A DNA stretch of 12,980 bases. Source: Pedobacter sp. UBA1951. Its GTDB lineage: Bacteria; Bacteroidota; Bacteroidia; Sphingobacteriales; Sphingobacteriaceae. The DNA lies in contig DDEP01000034.1 of assembly GCA_002336465.1 (NCBI GenBank), positions 1 through 12,980 on the forward strand. Reading direction: 5' to 3'. Below, in pieces: positions 1 to 6,396 of the stretch (within the stretch, counting starts at the first letter, position 1; every line of letters begins with the position of its first letter). The notes under the pieces were generated by a model. That model saw nothing but the letters and a program-made list of their open reading frames with translations. It was not told the DNA's origin and did not search any database. The translations under genes were made by a program, and so were the position numbers.

Positions 1-1752
1 GTAGGTTATATGGATCCGGGCAACTGGGCTACCGATATTGCCGGAGGAAGTAAATTCGGCTATCAATTGATCTGGGTATTATTAATGTCTAATCTAATTG
101 CGCTTCTATTGCAATCGCTCAGTGCAAGGTTGGGTATTGTTCGCGGCTTAGACTTAGCTCAAGCTTCTAGAAATGCCTATCCAAAATGGGTAAACTTTCC
201 TTTGTTCATTTTAGCGCAAACCGCCATTATTGCTTGCGATCTAGCCGAAATCATAGGAATGGCCATTGGTTTAAATCTACTTTTTGGACTGCCTTTAATC
301 TGGGGTATTTCTATTACCATACTAGACACCATTTTATTGTTATTTCTTTTAAACAAAGGAATGCGCAAGATGGAAGCCTTCATTATAGGTATGGTATCTA
401 TTGTAGGCCTTTCTTTCTTGGTTGAGATGTTTATTGTAGAACCTTCGGTTAAAGAAGTAATCAAAGGATTTGAACCTTCAATGCTAAATGGTGAAGCATT
501 GTACATAGCCATTGGTATTATAGGTGCAACAGTAATGCCGCACAACTTATACCTTCATTCATCGCTGGTACAGACCCGCAAATTTGAAAGAAATCGAAAA
601 GGGATTAAAGAAGCCATTAAATTTAACATAATTGATACGGCTGTAGCTTTAAACTTAGCTTTTTTTGTAAACGCAGCCATACTGATATTAGCAGCCGCAG
701 CATTCTATAAAAACGGGTTTCATGAAGTAGCCGAAATCCAAGATGCACATAAATTACTGACCAATATTTTTGGAAATGTAGCACCTGCCCTGTTTGCCAT
801 TGCATTAATCGCAGCCGGACAAAGCTCTACCGTAACTGGAACCCTTGCCGGGCAAATCATTATGGAAGGGCACTTAAACCTGCGTATCCAACCTTGGTTA
901 AGAAGATTAATTACTCGCTTGCTAGCTATTGTACCCGCCTTTTTTACCATCTTACATTTTGGAGACGATTCTCTTTCGGCTTTGCTGATATTAAGCCAAG
1001 TGGTATTAAGTTTGCAACTAGGTTTTGCGATCATCCCTTTAATCCATTTCACTTCTGATAAAAAAGAAATGAAAGAGTTTGCCATTAAAACTTGGGCAAA
1101 GATACTGGCATGGATCAGTGCCTTGGTTATTGTGGTCTTAAACATCAAACTGGTTGTAGAAGAAATCAGCATATGGAAAGCAGAAAATGACGGATGGTAC
1201 ATCTATGTAATTGTTATACCAATGGCAATCATTATTGCACTGTTCCTGCTCTATATTTTTATCTACCCACTTATCAATAAACACAGTCTTAAAGTTAAGG
1301 TACCTCATGGAGATGCATTAGAGATTGCTACTATAGAAAAAATAGATTACAGCAGGATCGGCATTACTATAGACTTTTCTAAACACGACCGGAACACCAT
1401 AAGACATGCGCTTATACAAGGTGGCAAACATGCGCATTATTATCTTATACACGTGGTAGAAACTGCTGCCGCACGTTATCATGGACAAACCGTATTAGAT
1501 CATGAAACACAAGCCGATATGGAAAATCTTAAAAAGTACCAAGAAAATTTGGCAGAATTGGGTTACCATGCCACGCCTCAAATTGGTTTTGGTGGTACAG
1601 CCAAGGCAATTGCAGAGATCAGCAATAAACAACATATTGAACTCTTGGTAATGGGTGCGCATGGACATAAAGGCTTAAAAGATATTATTTTTGGCACCAC
1701 GGTAAATTCCGTAAGGCACAAAGTTTCTATACCCGTATTGATCGTAAGATAA
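1..1752 (+). CDS. Nramp-family divalent metal transporter fused to a C-terminal universal stress protein domain (5' partial)
   Basis: Proton-coupled Mn2+/Fe2+ importer of the Nramp (MntH) family in the inner membrane. The reading frame is open to the window edge: codons 1-3 read VGY directly before MDPGNW, the conserved TM1 metal-binding motif (Asp and Asn ligands). The ATG at 10 is therefore internal, and the true start and roughly 45-50 residues lie outside. The TM6 motif ATVMPHNLYLHS (about residue 175 from the ATG at 10) supplies the Met ligand typical of Nramp. Hydrophobic segments continue to about residue 420. From about 444 to the end lies a UspA-like domain with the ATP-binding pattern G-x2-G-x9-G-T, starting at GAHG, so nucleotide binding is plausible. 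The cytosolic Usp part may regulate transport (inference). The downstream gap of 66 bp shows no convincing promoter or terminator. Family confidence is high; the exact metal is not determined. Confidence 0.93.
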   Translation, partial: VGYMDPGNWATDIAGGSKFGYQLIWVLLMSNLIALLLQSLSARLGIVRGLDLAQASRNAYPKWVNFPLFILAQTAIIACDLAEIIGMAIGLNLLFGLPLIWGISITILDTILLLFLLNKGMRKMEAFIIGMVSIVGLSFLVEMFIVEPSVKEVIKGFEPSMLNGEALYIAIGIIGATVMPHNLYLHSSLVQTRKFERNRKGIKEAIKFNIIDTAVALNLAFFVNAAILILAAAAFYKNGFHEVAEIQDAHKLLTNIFGNVAPALFAIALIAAGQSSTVTGTLAGQIIMEGHLNLRIQPWLRRLITRLLAIVPAFFTILHFGDDSLSALLILSQVVLSLQLGFAIIPLIHFTSDKKEMKEFAIKTWAKILAWISALVIVVLNIKLVVEEISIWKAENDGWYIYVIVIPMAIIIALFLLYIFIYPLINKHSLKVKVPHGDALEIATIEKIDYSRIGITIDFSKHDRNTIRHALIQGGKHAHYYLIHVVETAAARYHGQTVLDHETQADMENLKKYQENLAELGYHATPQIGFGGTAKAIAEISNKQHIELLVMGAHGHKGLKDIIFGTTVNSVRHKVSIPVLIVR

Positions 1753-1818
1753 AATATAGCAATTTTCGGATTTTATTCAAGTTAGATATTTGCCAACTTT
1801 GTTTTAGCCAAAGAAAAA

Positions 1819-2667
1819 ATGAAAACGCAGGAAGAGATCAATTACCAACGTATTGCTGAAGCCATTGATTATATTAAACAGCATTTTAAGCAGCAACCCA
1901 ACTTAGATGAGGTCGCAGAAAAGGTACATCTAAGTCCCTTTCATTTTCAACGATTGTTTAGCGAATGGGCTGGCACAACACCTAAAAAGTTTTTGCAGTA
2001 TGTTAGTGTACAACATGCTAAAAATTTACTCAACAAGCAACAGGCTACTCTGTTCGATGCGGCTTTTGATACGGGTTTATCTGGAACCAGCAGATTACAT
2101 GATCTGTTTGTTAAAATAGAAGGCATGACCCCTGCCGAATATAAAAATGGTGGTAAAAACCTCGTCATTAATTACAGTTTTACGCAAAGCCTTTTTGGAC
2201 AGATCATCATTGCATCAACCAGTAAAGGGATATGTTACATTGCTTTTTATGAAGATGAACAAGAAGCATTCAATCTCTTAGAGGCTAAATTTCCCAATGC
2301 CTCTTTTGTTGCAGAAAAAGATGATTTTCAAGAACAGGCCTTATTGATTTTCCATAAAGACTGGAATAAAATAGATGAAATTAGACTTCATTTAAAAGGC
2401 ACCGATTTTCAGTTAAAAGTTTGGGAAGCTTTATTAAAAGTACCCATGGGCAAGCTTTCAACTTATGGGCAATTGGCTATGGATATTGGCAGTCCTAATG
2501 CTTCAAGAGCTGTGGGCACAGCTATAGGAAGCAATCCCGTGGCTTTTTTAATTCCATGTCATAGAGTTATACAAAGCAGTGGAAATTTTGGTGGTTATAT
2601 GTGGGGGAATACCCGTAAAACAGCTATAATTGGTTGGGAACAGGCACAAACAGAAAATCTGAGATAA
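1819..2667 (+). CDS. ada: Ada-type protein: AraC-family HTH plus O6-methylguanine-DNA methyltransferase domain
   Basis: Suicide DNA-repair methyltransferase joined to a DNA-binding domain, 282 aa. Residues about 8-108 form an AraC-type double HTH (LDEVAEKVHLSPFHFQRLF, then a second helix pair ending at GMTPAEY). Residues about 115-275 form the Ogt/AdaB domain, with NASRAVGTA carrying the flipping Arg (R230) and the acceptor motif IPCHRV with C247, followed by the GGY..G segment. It lacks the N-terminal Zn/Cys4 domain with which E. coli Ada senses methylphosphotriesters, so either the signal is taken from C247 or regulation differs (inference). Only 6 bp separate it from alkB, so the two form an alkylation-damage operon like E. 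coli ada-alkB. The start ATG at 1819 follows an A-rich stretch. Another possible label is a bifunctional Ogt with an AraC domain; the repair activity is well supported, transcription activation less so. Confidence 0.93.
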   Translation: MKTQEEINYQRIAEAIDYIKQHFKQQPNLDEVAEKVHLSPFHFQRLFSEWAGTTPKKFLQYVSVQHAKNLLNKQQATLFDAAFDTGLSGTSRLHDLFVKIEGMTPAEYKNGGKNLVINYSFTQSLFGQIIIASTSKGICYIAFYEDEQEAFNLLEAKFPNASFVAEKDDFQEQALLIFHKDWNKIDEIRLHLKGTDFQLKVWEALLKVPMGKLSTYGQLAMDIGSPNASRAVGTAIGSNPVAFLIPCHRVIQSSGNFGGYMWGNTRKTAIIGWEQAQTENLR

Positions 2668-2673
2668 TTTACC

Positions 2674-3282
2674 ATGAAACTATTTGAGGAAACCTATGAC
2701 CACCGTAAAAATCTTTTGCCCCATGATGGAACTGTTAACTATTATGGTAAGGTTTTTACCCCAGAAGAAGCAAACTTTTATTTTGATCATCTTCTAAAGA
2801 ATATCGAATGGCAAAATGATCAAGCCCTCATATTTGGTAAGCTCTTAACTACTAAACGAAAGGTTGCTTGGTATGGCGAACAAGCATTTGAATACACTTA
2901 TTCTAATGTAACCAAAAAGGCTTTAGCTTTTACTCCCGAGCTTAAAAAGCTGAAAAAAATCATTGAACTGCAAACGGGCGAAACCTATAATTCATGCCTG
3001 CTTAACCTTTACCATAATGGAAATGAGGGTATGGCATGGCACAGTGATGAAGAAATTGACCTGAAAAAGCATGGAGCCATTGCTTCAGTAAGTTTTGGTG
3101 CCGAGCGTAAATTTGCTTTTAAACATAAAGGAAGCAAAGAAACCATAGCTTTAAACTTGGCTCATGGCAGCATATTGGTTATGAAGGGTTTAACGCAAGA
3201 CCATTGGCAACACAGATTGCCTTTAACCACCAAAGTAAGCACACCTCGTGTTAACTTAACTTTTAGGACCATTGTAAGATAA
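2674..3282 (+). CDS. alkB: AlkB-like Fe(II)/2-oxoglutarate-dependent DNA dioxygenase
   Basis: Oxidative demethylase that removes 1-methyladenine/3-methylcytosine-type lesions from DNA, using Fe2+, O2 and 2-oxoglutarate. The protein has 202 aa, the usual size of short bacterial AlkB homologues (ALKBH2/3-like). The iron triad is visible: H123 and D125 in AWHSDEE, and H180 in WQHRLP. The 2-oxoglutarate-binding arginines sit in the terminal signature RVNLTFR (R192, R198). The nucleotide-facing segment NLYHNGNEGM precedes the HxD. It starts 6 bp after the Ada-type gene and is probably co-transcribed with it. Its last ~35 codons and ~33 bp of 3' flank are duplicated in degraded form 231 bp downstream (see the pseudogene entry). 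Assignment to the AlkB family is secure; substrate preference (DNA or RNA, lesion type) is not visible. Confidence 0.94.
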   Translation: MKLFEETYDHRKNLLPHDGTVNYYGKVFTPEEANFYFDHLLKNIEWQNDQALIFGKLLTTKRKVAWYGEQAFEYTYSNVTKKALAFTPELKKLKKIIELQTGETYNSCLLNLYHNGNEGMAWHSDEEIDLKKHGAIASVSFGAERKFAFKHKGSKETIALNLAHGSILVMKGLTQDHWQHRLPLTTKVSTPRVNLTFRTIVR

Positions 3283-3315
3283 AACCCTAAATCTGACCAT
3301 AGTTGTACTTTAGAT
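3201..3315 (+). repeat. Direct repeat copy A (alkB 3' end and flank)
   Basis: This stretch spans the last 27 codons of alkB, its stop, and 33 bp of flank. It matches 3432-3546 closely: by hand alignment I count about nine substitutions and one single-base indel over about 113 bp. This copy keeps the intact AlkB C-terminus (HRLP, RxNLTFR) and so is the functional parent. The two copies are separated by the REP-like element and flanking spacer. Confidence 0.88.
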
Positions 3316-3328
3316 TTGCTCTGTAAAT

Positions 3329-3408
3329 CGTCATGCTGAATTTATTTTCAGCATCTTTTATAATGTTTCTATAACAAAAGAAAACCCTGAAATAGATTCA
3401 GGGTGACG
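3329..3408. repeat. REP/MITE-like palindromic intergenic element with two hairpins
   Basis: An 80-bp element bounded by CGTCATGCTGAAT and ATTCAGGGTGACG, which are inverted copies of each other at 11 of 13 positions. Each end also forms its own hairpin: ATGCTGAA (3333-3340) pairs with TTCAGCAT (3347-3354), and CCCTGAA (3385-3391) pairs with TTCAGGG (3397-3403). The middle is AT-rich and has no coding capacity. This layout of two imperfect palindromes in opposite orientation fits a REP doublet (BIME) or a short non-autonomous element. I recall similar CGTCA-TGCTGAA/TTCAGGG-TGACG units scattered in Pedobacter-type genomes, but copy number cannot be checked here. No target-site duplication is evident. 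The hairpins could also act as a weak terminator or mRNA-stabilising structure for ada-alkB. Confidence 0.78.
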
Positions 3409-3421
3409 ATAGCTAAAAAAG

Positions 3422-3547
3422 GGCTATGAAGCTATTGGCTACACCGATTGCCTTTAACCACCAAAGTAAGCACACCTCCTGTTAACTTAACTTTTAGGAC
3501 TATTGTTAAGATAAAACCTTAAATTTGACTATAGTTATACTTTAAAT
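3422..3547 (+). pseudogene. Decayed duplicate of the alkB 3' end (copy B)
   Basis: The segment from GGCTATGAAG resembles alkB 3177-3186 (GGTTATGAAG). It then skips 14 bp of the parent (3187-3200) and continues as a close copy of 3201-3315, past the position of the alkB stop. The 14-bp loss and a one-base insertion (ATTGTTAAG against ATTGTAAG) break the frame: reading from the ATG at 3426 gives only 19 codons before a stop at 3483-3485. Most of the roughly nine substitutions are C-to-T in this copy, as expected of unconstrained AT-drifting DNA. No iron-binding His/Asp motif is present, so it cannot encode an enzyme. Its last part forms the upstream region of the following small gene. Confidence 0.85.
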
Positions 3548-3581
3548 ACTTGGCAAATGCATTATCTTGCCTGAGCTAATT

Positions 3582-3986
3582 ATGAACACAAAAAGAAATC
3601 GTTACCTTTTATTGATCTTAATATTGGTTATTGCTGTTGTGATGTTTAAAGATACCTTAACGCAATCGGGTATTGAAGACTTAAAAGGAGGCTTTAAGGA
3701 AATAGCTAAATACAGAAATGAAAATAATACTGGCCCCGTACAACGCATTTTTGTTGTTACGGTAAAAGACACCGTTAATGCACAGTATATTGATTATGGC
3801 AATCTCATGCCTCACAATAAATATGGTAATACCAAAGTATATTTCTTTTTAGAGGGAAATCCTGTACCGCATGAGCTCACACCGGGTAAGGTAAATTTCA
3901 ACGAAAAATACAATAACAACTGTGTTGCGCTTTATGAAAAAAGTGCCATGAGCAATTTCGGCTTGGTAAAATACCCTTTCAAGTAA
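3582..3986 (+). CDS. Small membrane-anchored protein of unknown function
   Basis: Not a family I can name. The frame is open from a TTG at 3567, but the ATG at 3582 is the better start because it gives the compact N-terminus MNTKRNRYLLLILILV, a positively charged head followed by one hydrophobic helix (residues ~8-22) that is either an anchor or an uncleaved signal. The remaining ~110 residues are polar and periplasmic by the positive-inside rule. They contain a TGPVQRIFVVTVKDT segment and a KYGNTKVYFFLEG segment that look like beta strands, and end in VKYPFK. There is one Cys (NNNCVAL), so no internal disulphide is likely. The gene follows the alkB remnant and runs convergently into the response regulator, leaving only 12 bp between stops. 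I recall similar hypothetical proteins in Sphingobacteriaceae but cannot confirm this. Coding status is likely; function is unknown. Confidence 0.75.
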   Translation: MNTKRNRYLLLILILVIAVVMFKDTLTQSGIEDLKGGFKEIAKYRNENNTGPVQRIFVVTVKDTVNAQYIDYGNLMPHNKYGNTKVYFFLEGNPVPHELTPGKVNFNEKYNNNCVALYEKSAMSNFGLVKYPFK

Positions 3987-3998
3987 ACCTGAACCCTC

Positions 3999-5030
3999 TT
4001 ATTGCTTTATTTTTTTCAATTTTTCTATAGATAGGATCTTAATGGCATTACCCAGCTTTTCTATCAATTTTTCGTCTTTGAAATCGGCTAACATACGACT
4101 AACTGTTTCACTCGCAGTACCTACTAAAGCAGCCAGATCATCCCTTGATATTTTCAACACACATTCATCCTCATTACTATTATCACGTAGTTTCTCGGCA
4201 ACTTGGATTAGGGCTTCTGCTACACGTTTGCGTACAGAGAAGTAGGCCAATTTGAGCATCTGGTCTTCTTTAAAACGCACATTGCCCGAAAGTAGCTGTA
4301 TAAAAGAATTGGCAAGTTCATGGTGGTTGTGGAGGTAATCCATAAAATCTGCCTTAGGTATCAGAATAAGCTCTGTATCTGCCATAGTAGCAGCGTTATC
4401 GGCATAATTCTCTCCACAGCACAGGCTTTCGTAACCAAAAAAATCTCCCTCTTTGAACAAACCCGAAGATAATTCCCTACCGTTGTCAAAACGTTTATAG
4501 GTTTTTACCTGCCCTTTCTGTAGATAATAAAGGTAATTAGGCTCATCATTCTCCAAATAAATAACCTGCCTGTTATCATAATGCCTCATCTTTCCCTTCT
4601 TTTTCAGTTCAAGATATACCGTTTGCAAATCTTTACCATTGCTTTTATGCATGGCCTGTAAACTCTTTTTCTTTAAACGGCTTTCTATGGCGTTAAATAG
4701 TTCTACATCATCAAAAGGTTTTTGGGTATAATCATCTGCTCCCATTTCCATTCCTTTGCGCATATCTGCCCTTTCGGCTTTAGCAGTCATAAAAATGAAA
4801 GGTATATTGGCCAGTTTAGGATTTTTTCCTAACAGGTACAGCACACCATAACCATCCAACTCAGGCATCATGATATCGCATAAAATAATATCTGGCAATT
4901 CTTTACCAGCTAAATCTACACCTAATTTACCATTTTTAGCCGTTACGGCATGGTAGCCGGCAAGTTCCAGAACCTCTGCAGTACCTTCTCTTATATCGTC
5001 GTTATCTTCAATTATCAATACCTTTTTCAT
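3999..5030 (-). CDS. Response regulator with receiver domain fused to a Crp/Fnr-type sensor-HTH module
   Basis: Phosphorylation-controlled transcription factor, 343 aa. Receiver domain, residues 1-~120: acidic pocket E8/D9 (IIEDND), phospho-acceptor D52 (LCDIMMPELDG), T82 (FMTAK) and K104 (QKPF). Residues ~150-235 form a cyclic-nucleotide-binding-like barrel (YYLQKGQVK, GDFFGYESL). The Arg-Ser pair that holds the cAMP phosphate in CRP is absent (the equivalent stretch reads YADNAATMAD), so cAMP binding is unlikely. Residues ~265-335 form an Fnr-type winged helix: ISRDDLAALVGTASETVSR aligns E308, S311 and R312 with the FNR residues that read TTGAT half-sites. FNR's N-terminal Fe-S cysteines are missing. 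It lies 13 bp after the sensor kinase and is surely its partner. The architecture resembles FixJ's receiver joined to FixK. Domain calls are firm; targets are inferred. Confidence 0.93.
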   Translation of the reverse strand: MKKVLIIEDNDDIREGTAEVLELAGYHAVTAKNGKLGVDLAGKELPDIILCDIMMPELDGYGVLYLLGKNPKLANIPFIFMTAKAERADMRKGMEMGADDYTQKPFDDVELFNAIESRLKKKSLQAMHKSNGKDLQTVYLELKKKGKMRHYDNRQVIYLENDEPNYLYYLQKGQVKTYKRFDNGRELSSGLFKEGDFFGYESLCCGENYADNAATMADTELILIPKADFMDYLHNHHELANSFIQLLSGNVRFKEDQMLKLAYFSVRKRVAEALIQVAEKLRDNSNEDECVLKISRDDLAALVGTASETVSRMLADFKDEKLIEKLGNAIKILSIEKLKKIKQ

Positions 5031-5043
5031 GGCGTTCTGATTC

Positions 5044-6231
5044 TTACTTTAAATTAAAACAAAGTGTAAATGTGGTTCCTTTATTTTGCTGGCTCTGGCA
5101 TTCTACCGTACCATCCATCAAGCCTACATAGCGTTTTACAATATTTAATCCTAAACCTGTTCCGGGTATATCGCCCGTGTTGTGCGCTCTAAAAAATGGT
5201 TCAAATAAACTGCCCTGATCTGCATCGGGAATACCGATTCCATTATCCGTTATTTCTACAGTTAATCTATCCTTATCTAAAACACTGTTAAACTGTATCA
5301 TGGTATTTTCGCCTGAGTATTTAATAGCATTCGAAATCAGGTTGATGATACAATTCTTCAATAAATTTGGGTCTAAATATATTTGCGAACTGGTTCCGGT
5401 ATGTTGGTAAACAATCAATTGATTCTGCTTACTGATCAGTTGCATTTCCTCAACAATCTCTTCAGCAAAAGCAATCAGATCAAAATTGCAAAAAGATGCC
5501 TCAACCTTACCTGCTTCAAGTTTTTCTAATGAAAGGAAATCGTTAAGAATGGTAGTTAGATTATTGATGGCATTCTTTATTTTATGCGTATGCTTCTCTA
5601 CACTGGCAATATCCTGCTTTACGGCATATTTATCTATTAACGAAGCCGAGAGCTGTATTGAACTTAAAGGTGTTCTAAACTCATGCGATGCCATTGATAC
5701 AAACCGTGTTTTCAATTGACTGAGTTCTTTTTCTTTCTCAAAAAGCGCACTTACATTTTCTTTGGCCAGTTCAAGTTCATTAATAGACCTGATCAGATCT
5801 TCGGTACGTTCCTTAATTTTTTCTTCCAGTTCTTCAGTATAGCTTTTTATTTTCTGTTCGTCCTCTTTCTGGCGGCTCAAATCATGAACGAAACCCGTAA
5901 AAATACGCCTGTCGGTAAATTTCACTTCGCTAACCCCTAACCTAAAAGGGAAAGTAGTGCCATCTTTACGTTGTCCCGTAACCTCTCTACCTATACCTAT
6001 GATATGTTTTTGTCCTGTTGTACGGTAATTGGCAATATAACTATCGTGCAGACCTTTATCTGGCTGAGGCATCAAAACAGATACATTTTTGCCAATCAGT
6101 TCATGTTGGGTATAACCAAATAATTTTTGTGCAGATGGATTGATGTGCTCTATAATACCAAATTCATCAATGGTTATGATCCCATCAATTGCATTCTCTA
6201 TAATCGCACTAAGTAATTTAGCCTGGTCCAT
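5044..6231 (-). CDS. PAS-domain sensor histidine kinase with a FixL-like haem-pocket signature
   Basis: Cytosolic sensor kinase of 395 aa without membrane segments. The PAS domain (residues ~2-118) matches the rhizobial FixL haem-PAS as I recall it: H62 in LHDSY corresponds to the proximal haem ligand H200 of Bradyrhizobium FixL, R82 in GIGR to distal R220, I77 to I215, L98 to L236 and V100 to I238; R206 is replaced by N68. A coiled-coil linker (~120-175) leads to HisKA with H183 (SHEFRTPLSS), then the HATPase domain with N-box NLISNAIKYS, DNGIGIP, LFEPFF and GTGLGL. I chose the ATG at 6231. The frame is open to a TTG at 6258, but that region contains a TATATTTG promoter element and no conserved sequence. 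O2 or another haem ligand as signal is plausible but unproven, because many non-haem PAS domains share parts of this motif. Confidence 0.92.
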   Translation of the reverse strand: MDQAKLLSAIIENAIDGIITIDEFGIIEHINPSAQKLFGYTQHELIGKNVSVLMPQPDKGLHDSYIANYRTTGQKHIIGIGREVTGQRKDGTTFPFRLGVSEVKFTDRRIFTGFVHDLSRQKEDEQKIKSYTEELEEKIKERTEDLIRSINELELAKENVSALFEKEKELSQLKTRFVSMASHEFRTPLSSIQLSASLIDKYAVKQDIASVEKHTHKIKNAINNLTTILNDFLSLEKLEAGKVEASFCNFDLIAFAEEIVEEMQLISKQNQLIVYQHTGTSSQIYLDPNLLKNCIINLISNAIKYSGENTMIQFNSVLDKDRLTVEITDNGIGIPDADQGSLFEPFFRAHNTGDIPGTGLGLNIVKRYVGLMDGTVECQSQQNKGTTFTLCFNLK

Positions 6232-6245
6232 AAAACTGGTTTTTA

Positions 6246-6253
6246 CAAATATA
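6246..6253 (-). promoter_or_regulatory. Candidate -7 promoter element for the sensor kinase/regulator operon
   Basis: On the - strand the sequence is TATATTTG, an exact match to the Bacteroidota -7 consensus TAnnTTTG. It lies 15 bp upstream of the ATG at 6231, which predicts a very short leader. The -33 position has only a weak TATG and no clear TTG, so the match is partial. Its place inside the alternative TTG-started extension argues for the shorter kinase. Confidence 0.45.
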
Positions 6254-6316
6254 GCCAAGTTAGTTTTTGGACATATATATTTTTCTTATGTAAAACCAAT
6301 ACAAATAACATTTTTC

Positions 6317-6344
6317 TTGCTTCGATAAAACAAAAATACTTTAA
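6317..6344 (+). promoter_or_regulatory. Candidate promoter of the porin-DASS-sdhCAB operon
   Basis: TTG at 6317-6319, then 17 bp, then TACTTTAA at 6337-6344, resembling the Bacteroidota TTG-N17..19-TAnnTTTG arrangement with the last two bases deviating. It predicts a transcript start near 6350 and a leader of about 45 nt before the porin ATG. The heptamer CTTTAAG occurs at 6339-6345 and again at 6354-6360 (15 bp apart), the first overlapping the -7 element, as an operator might. No experimental support; consensus match only. Confidence 0.35.
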
Positions 6345-6359
6345 GAAACTTTTCTTTAA

Positions 6360-6387
6360 GTTGATCTGTTATCCTATCTAAATCAAC
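6360..6387. promoter_or_regulatory. Inverted repeat GTTGAT-N16-ATCAAC upstream of the porin gene
   Basis: Perfect 6-bp arms at 6360-6365 and 6382-6387, with a 16-bp spacer, end 9 bp before the porin ATG. The arms contain TTGAT/ATCAA, the half-site sequence read by FNR-type helices with E-x2-S-R, which the adjacent regulator has. The canonical FNR spacer is 4 bp, so this is not a normal FNR box. Half-sites 22 bp apart would lie on one DNA face. It could equally be a weak leader hairpin or chance in AT-rich DNA. Confidence 0.3.
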
Positions 6388-6396
6388 AAATTACGC

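Noticed and set aside
720..1202. 160-codon open frame on the - strand within the Nramp gene
   Set aside because: It lies wholly antisense to strongly conserved Nramp sequence, has no recognisable domain, and its composition is what the opposite strand of hydrophobic codons gives.
1753..1818. Clear promoter for the ada-alkB operon
   Set aside because: CAACTTTG at 1794-1801 and GATATTTG just upstream are near the TAnnTTTG consensus, but neither has TA in the right place or a TTG at the proper distance.
3201..3547. CRISPR array or insertion sequence
   Set aside because: Only two copies of a long unit derived from alkB, one short palindromic element, no transposase and no regularly spaced short repeats.
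3567..3986. Small protein starting at TTG 3567
   Set aside because: The ATG five codons later gives a cleaner basic-hydrophobic N-terminus; the extra MPELI breaks the anchor pattern and begins with a rare start codon.
5044..6258. Longer kinase starting at TTG 6258 (404 aa)
   Set aside because: The start would be a TTG, the nine added residues resemble nothing conserved, and they overlap a TATATTTG promoter element. ATG at 6231 puts the PAS domain right at the N-terminus as expected.
6360..6387. Canonical FNR box
   Set aside because: The TTGAT and ATCAA arms are 16 bp apart plus flanking bases, not the 4-bp spacer of a real FNR site, so it is listed only as an atypical inverted repeat.
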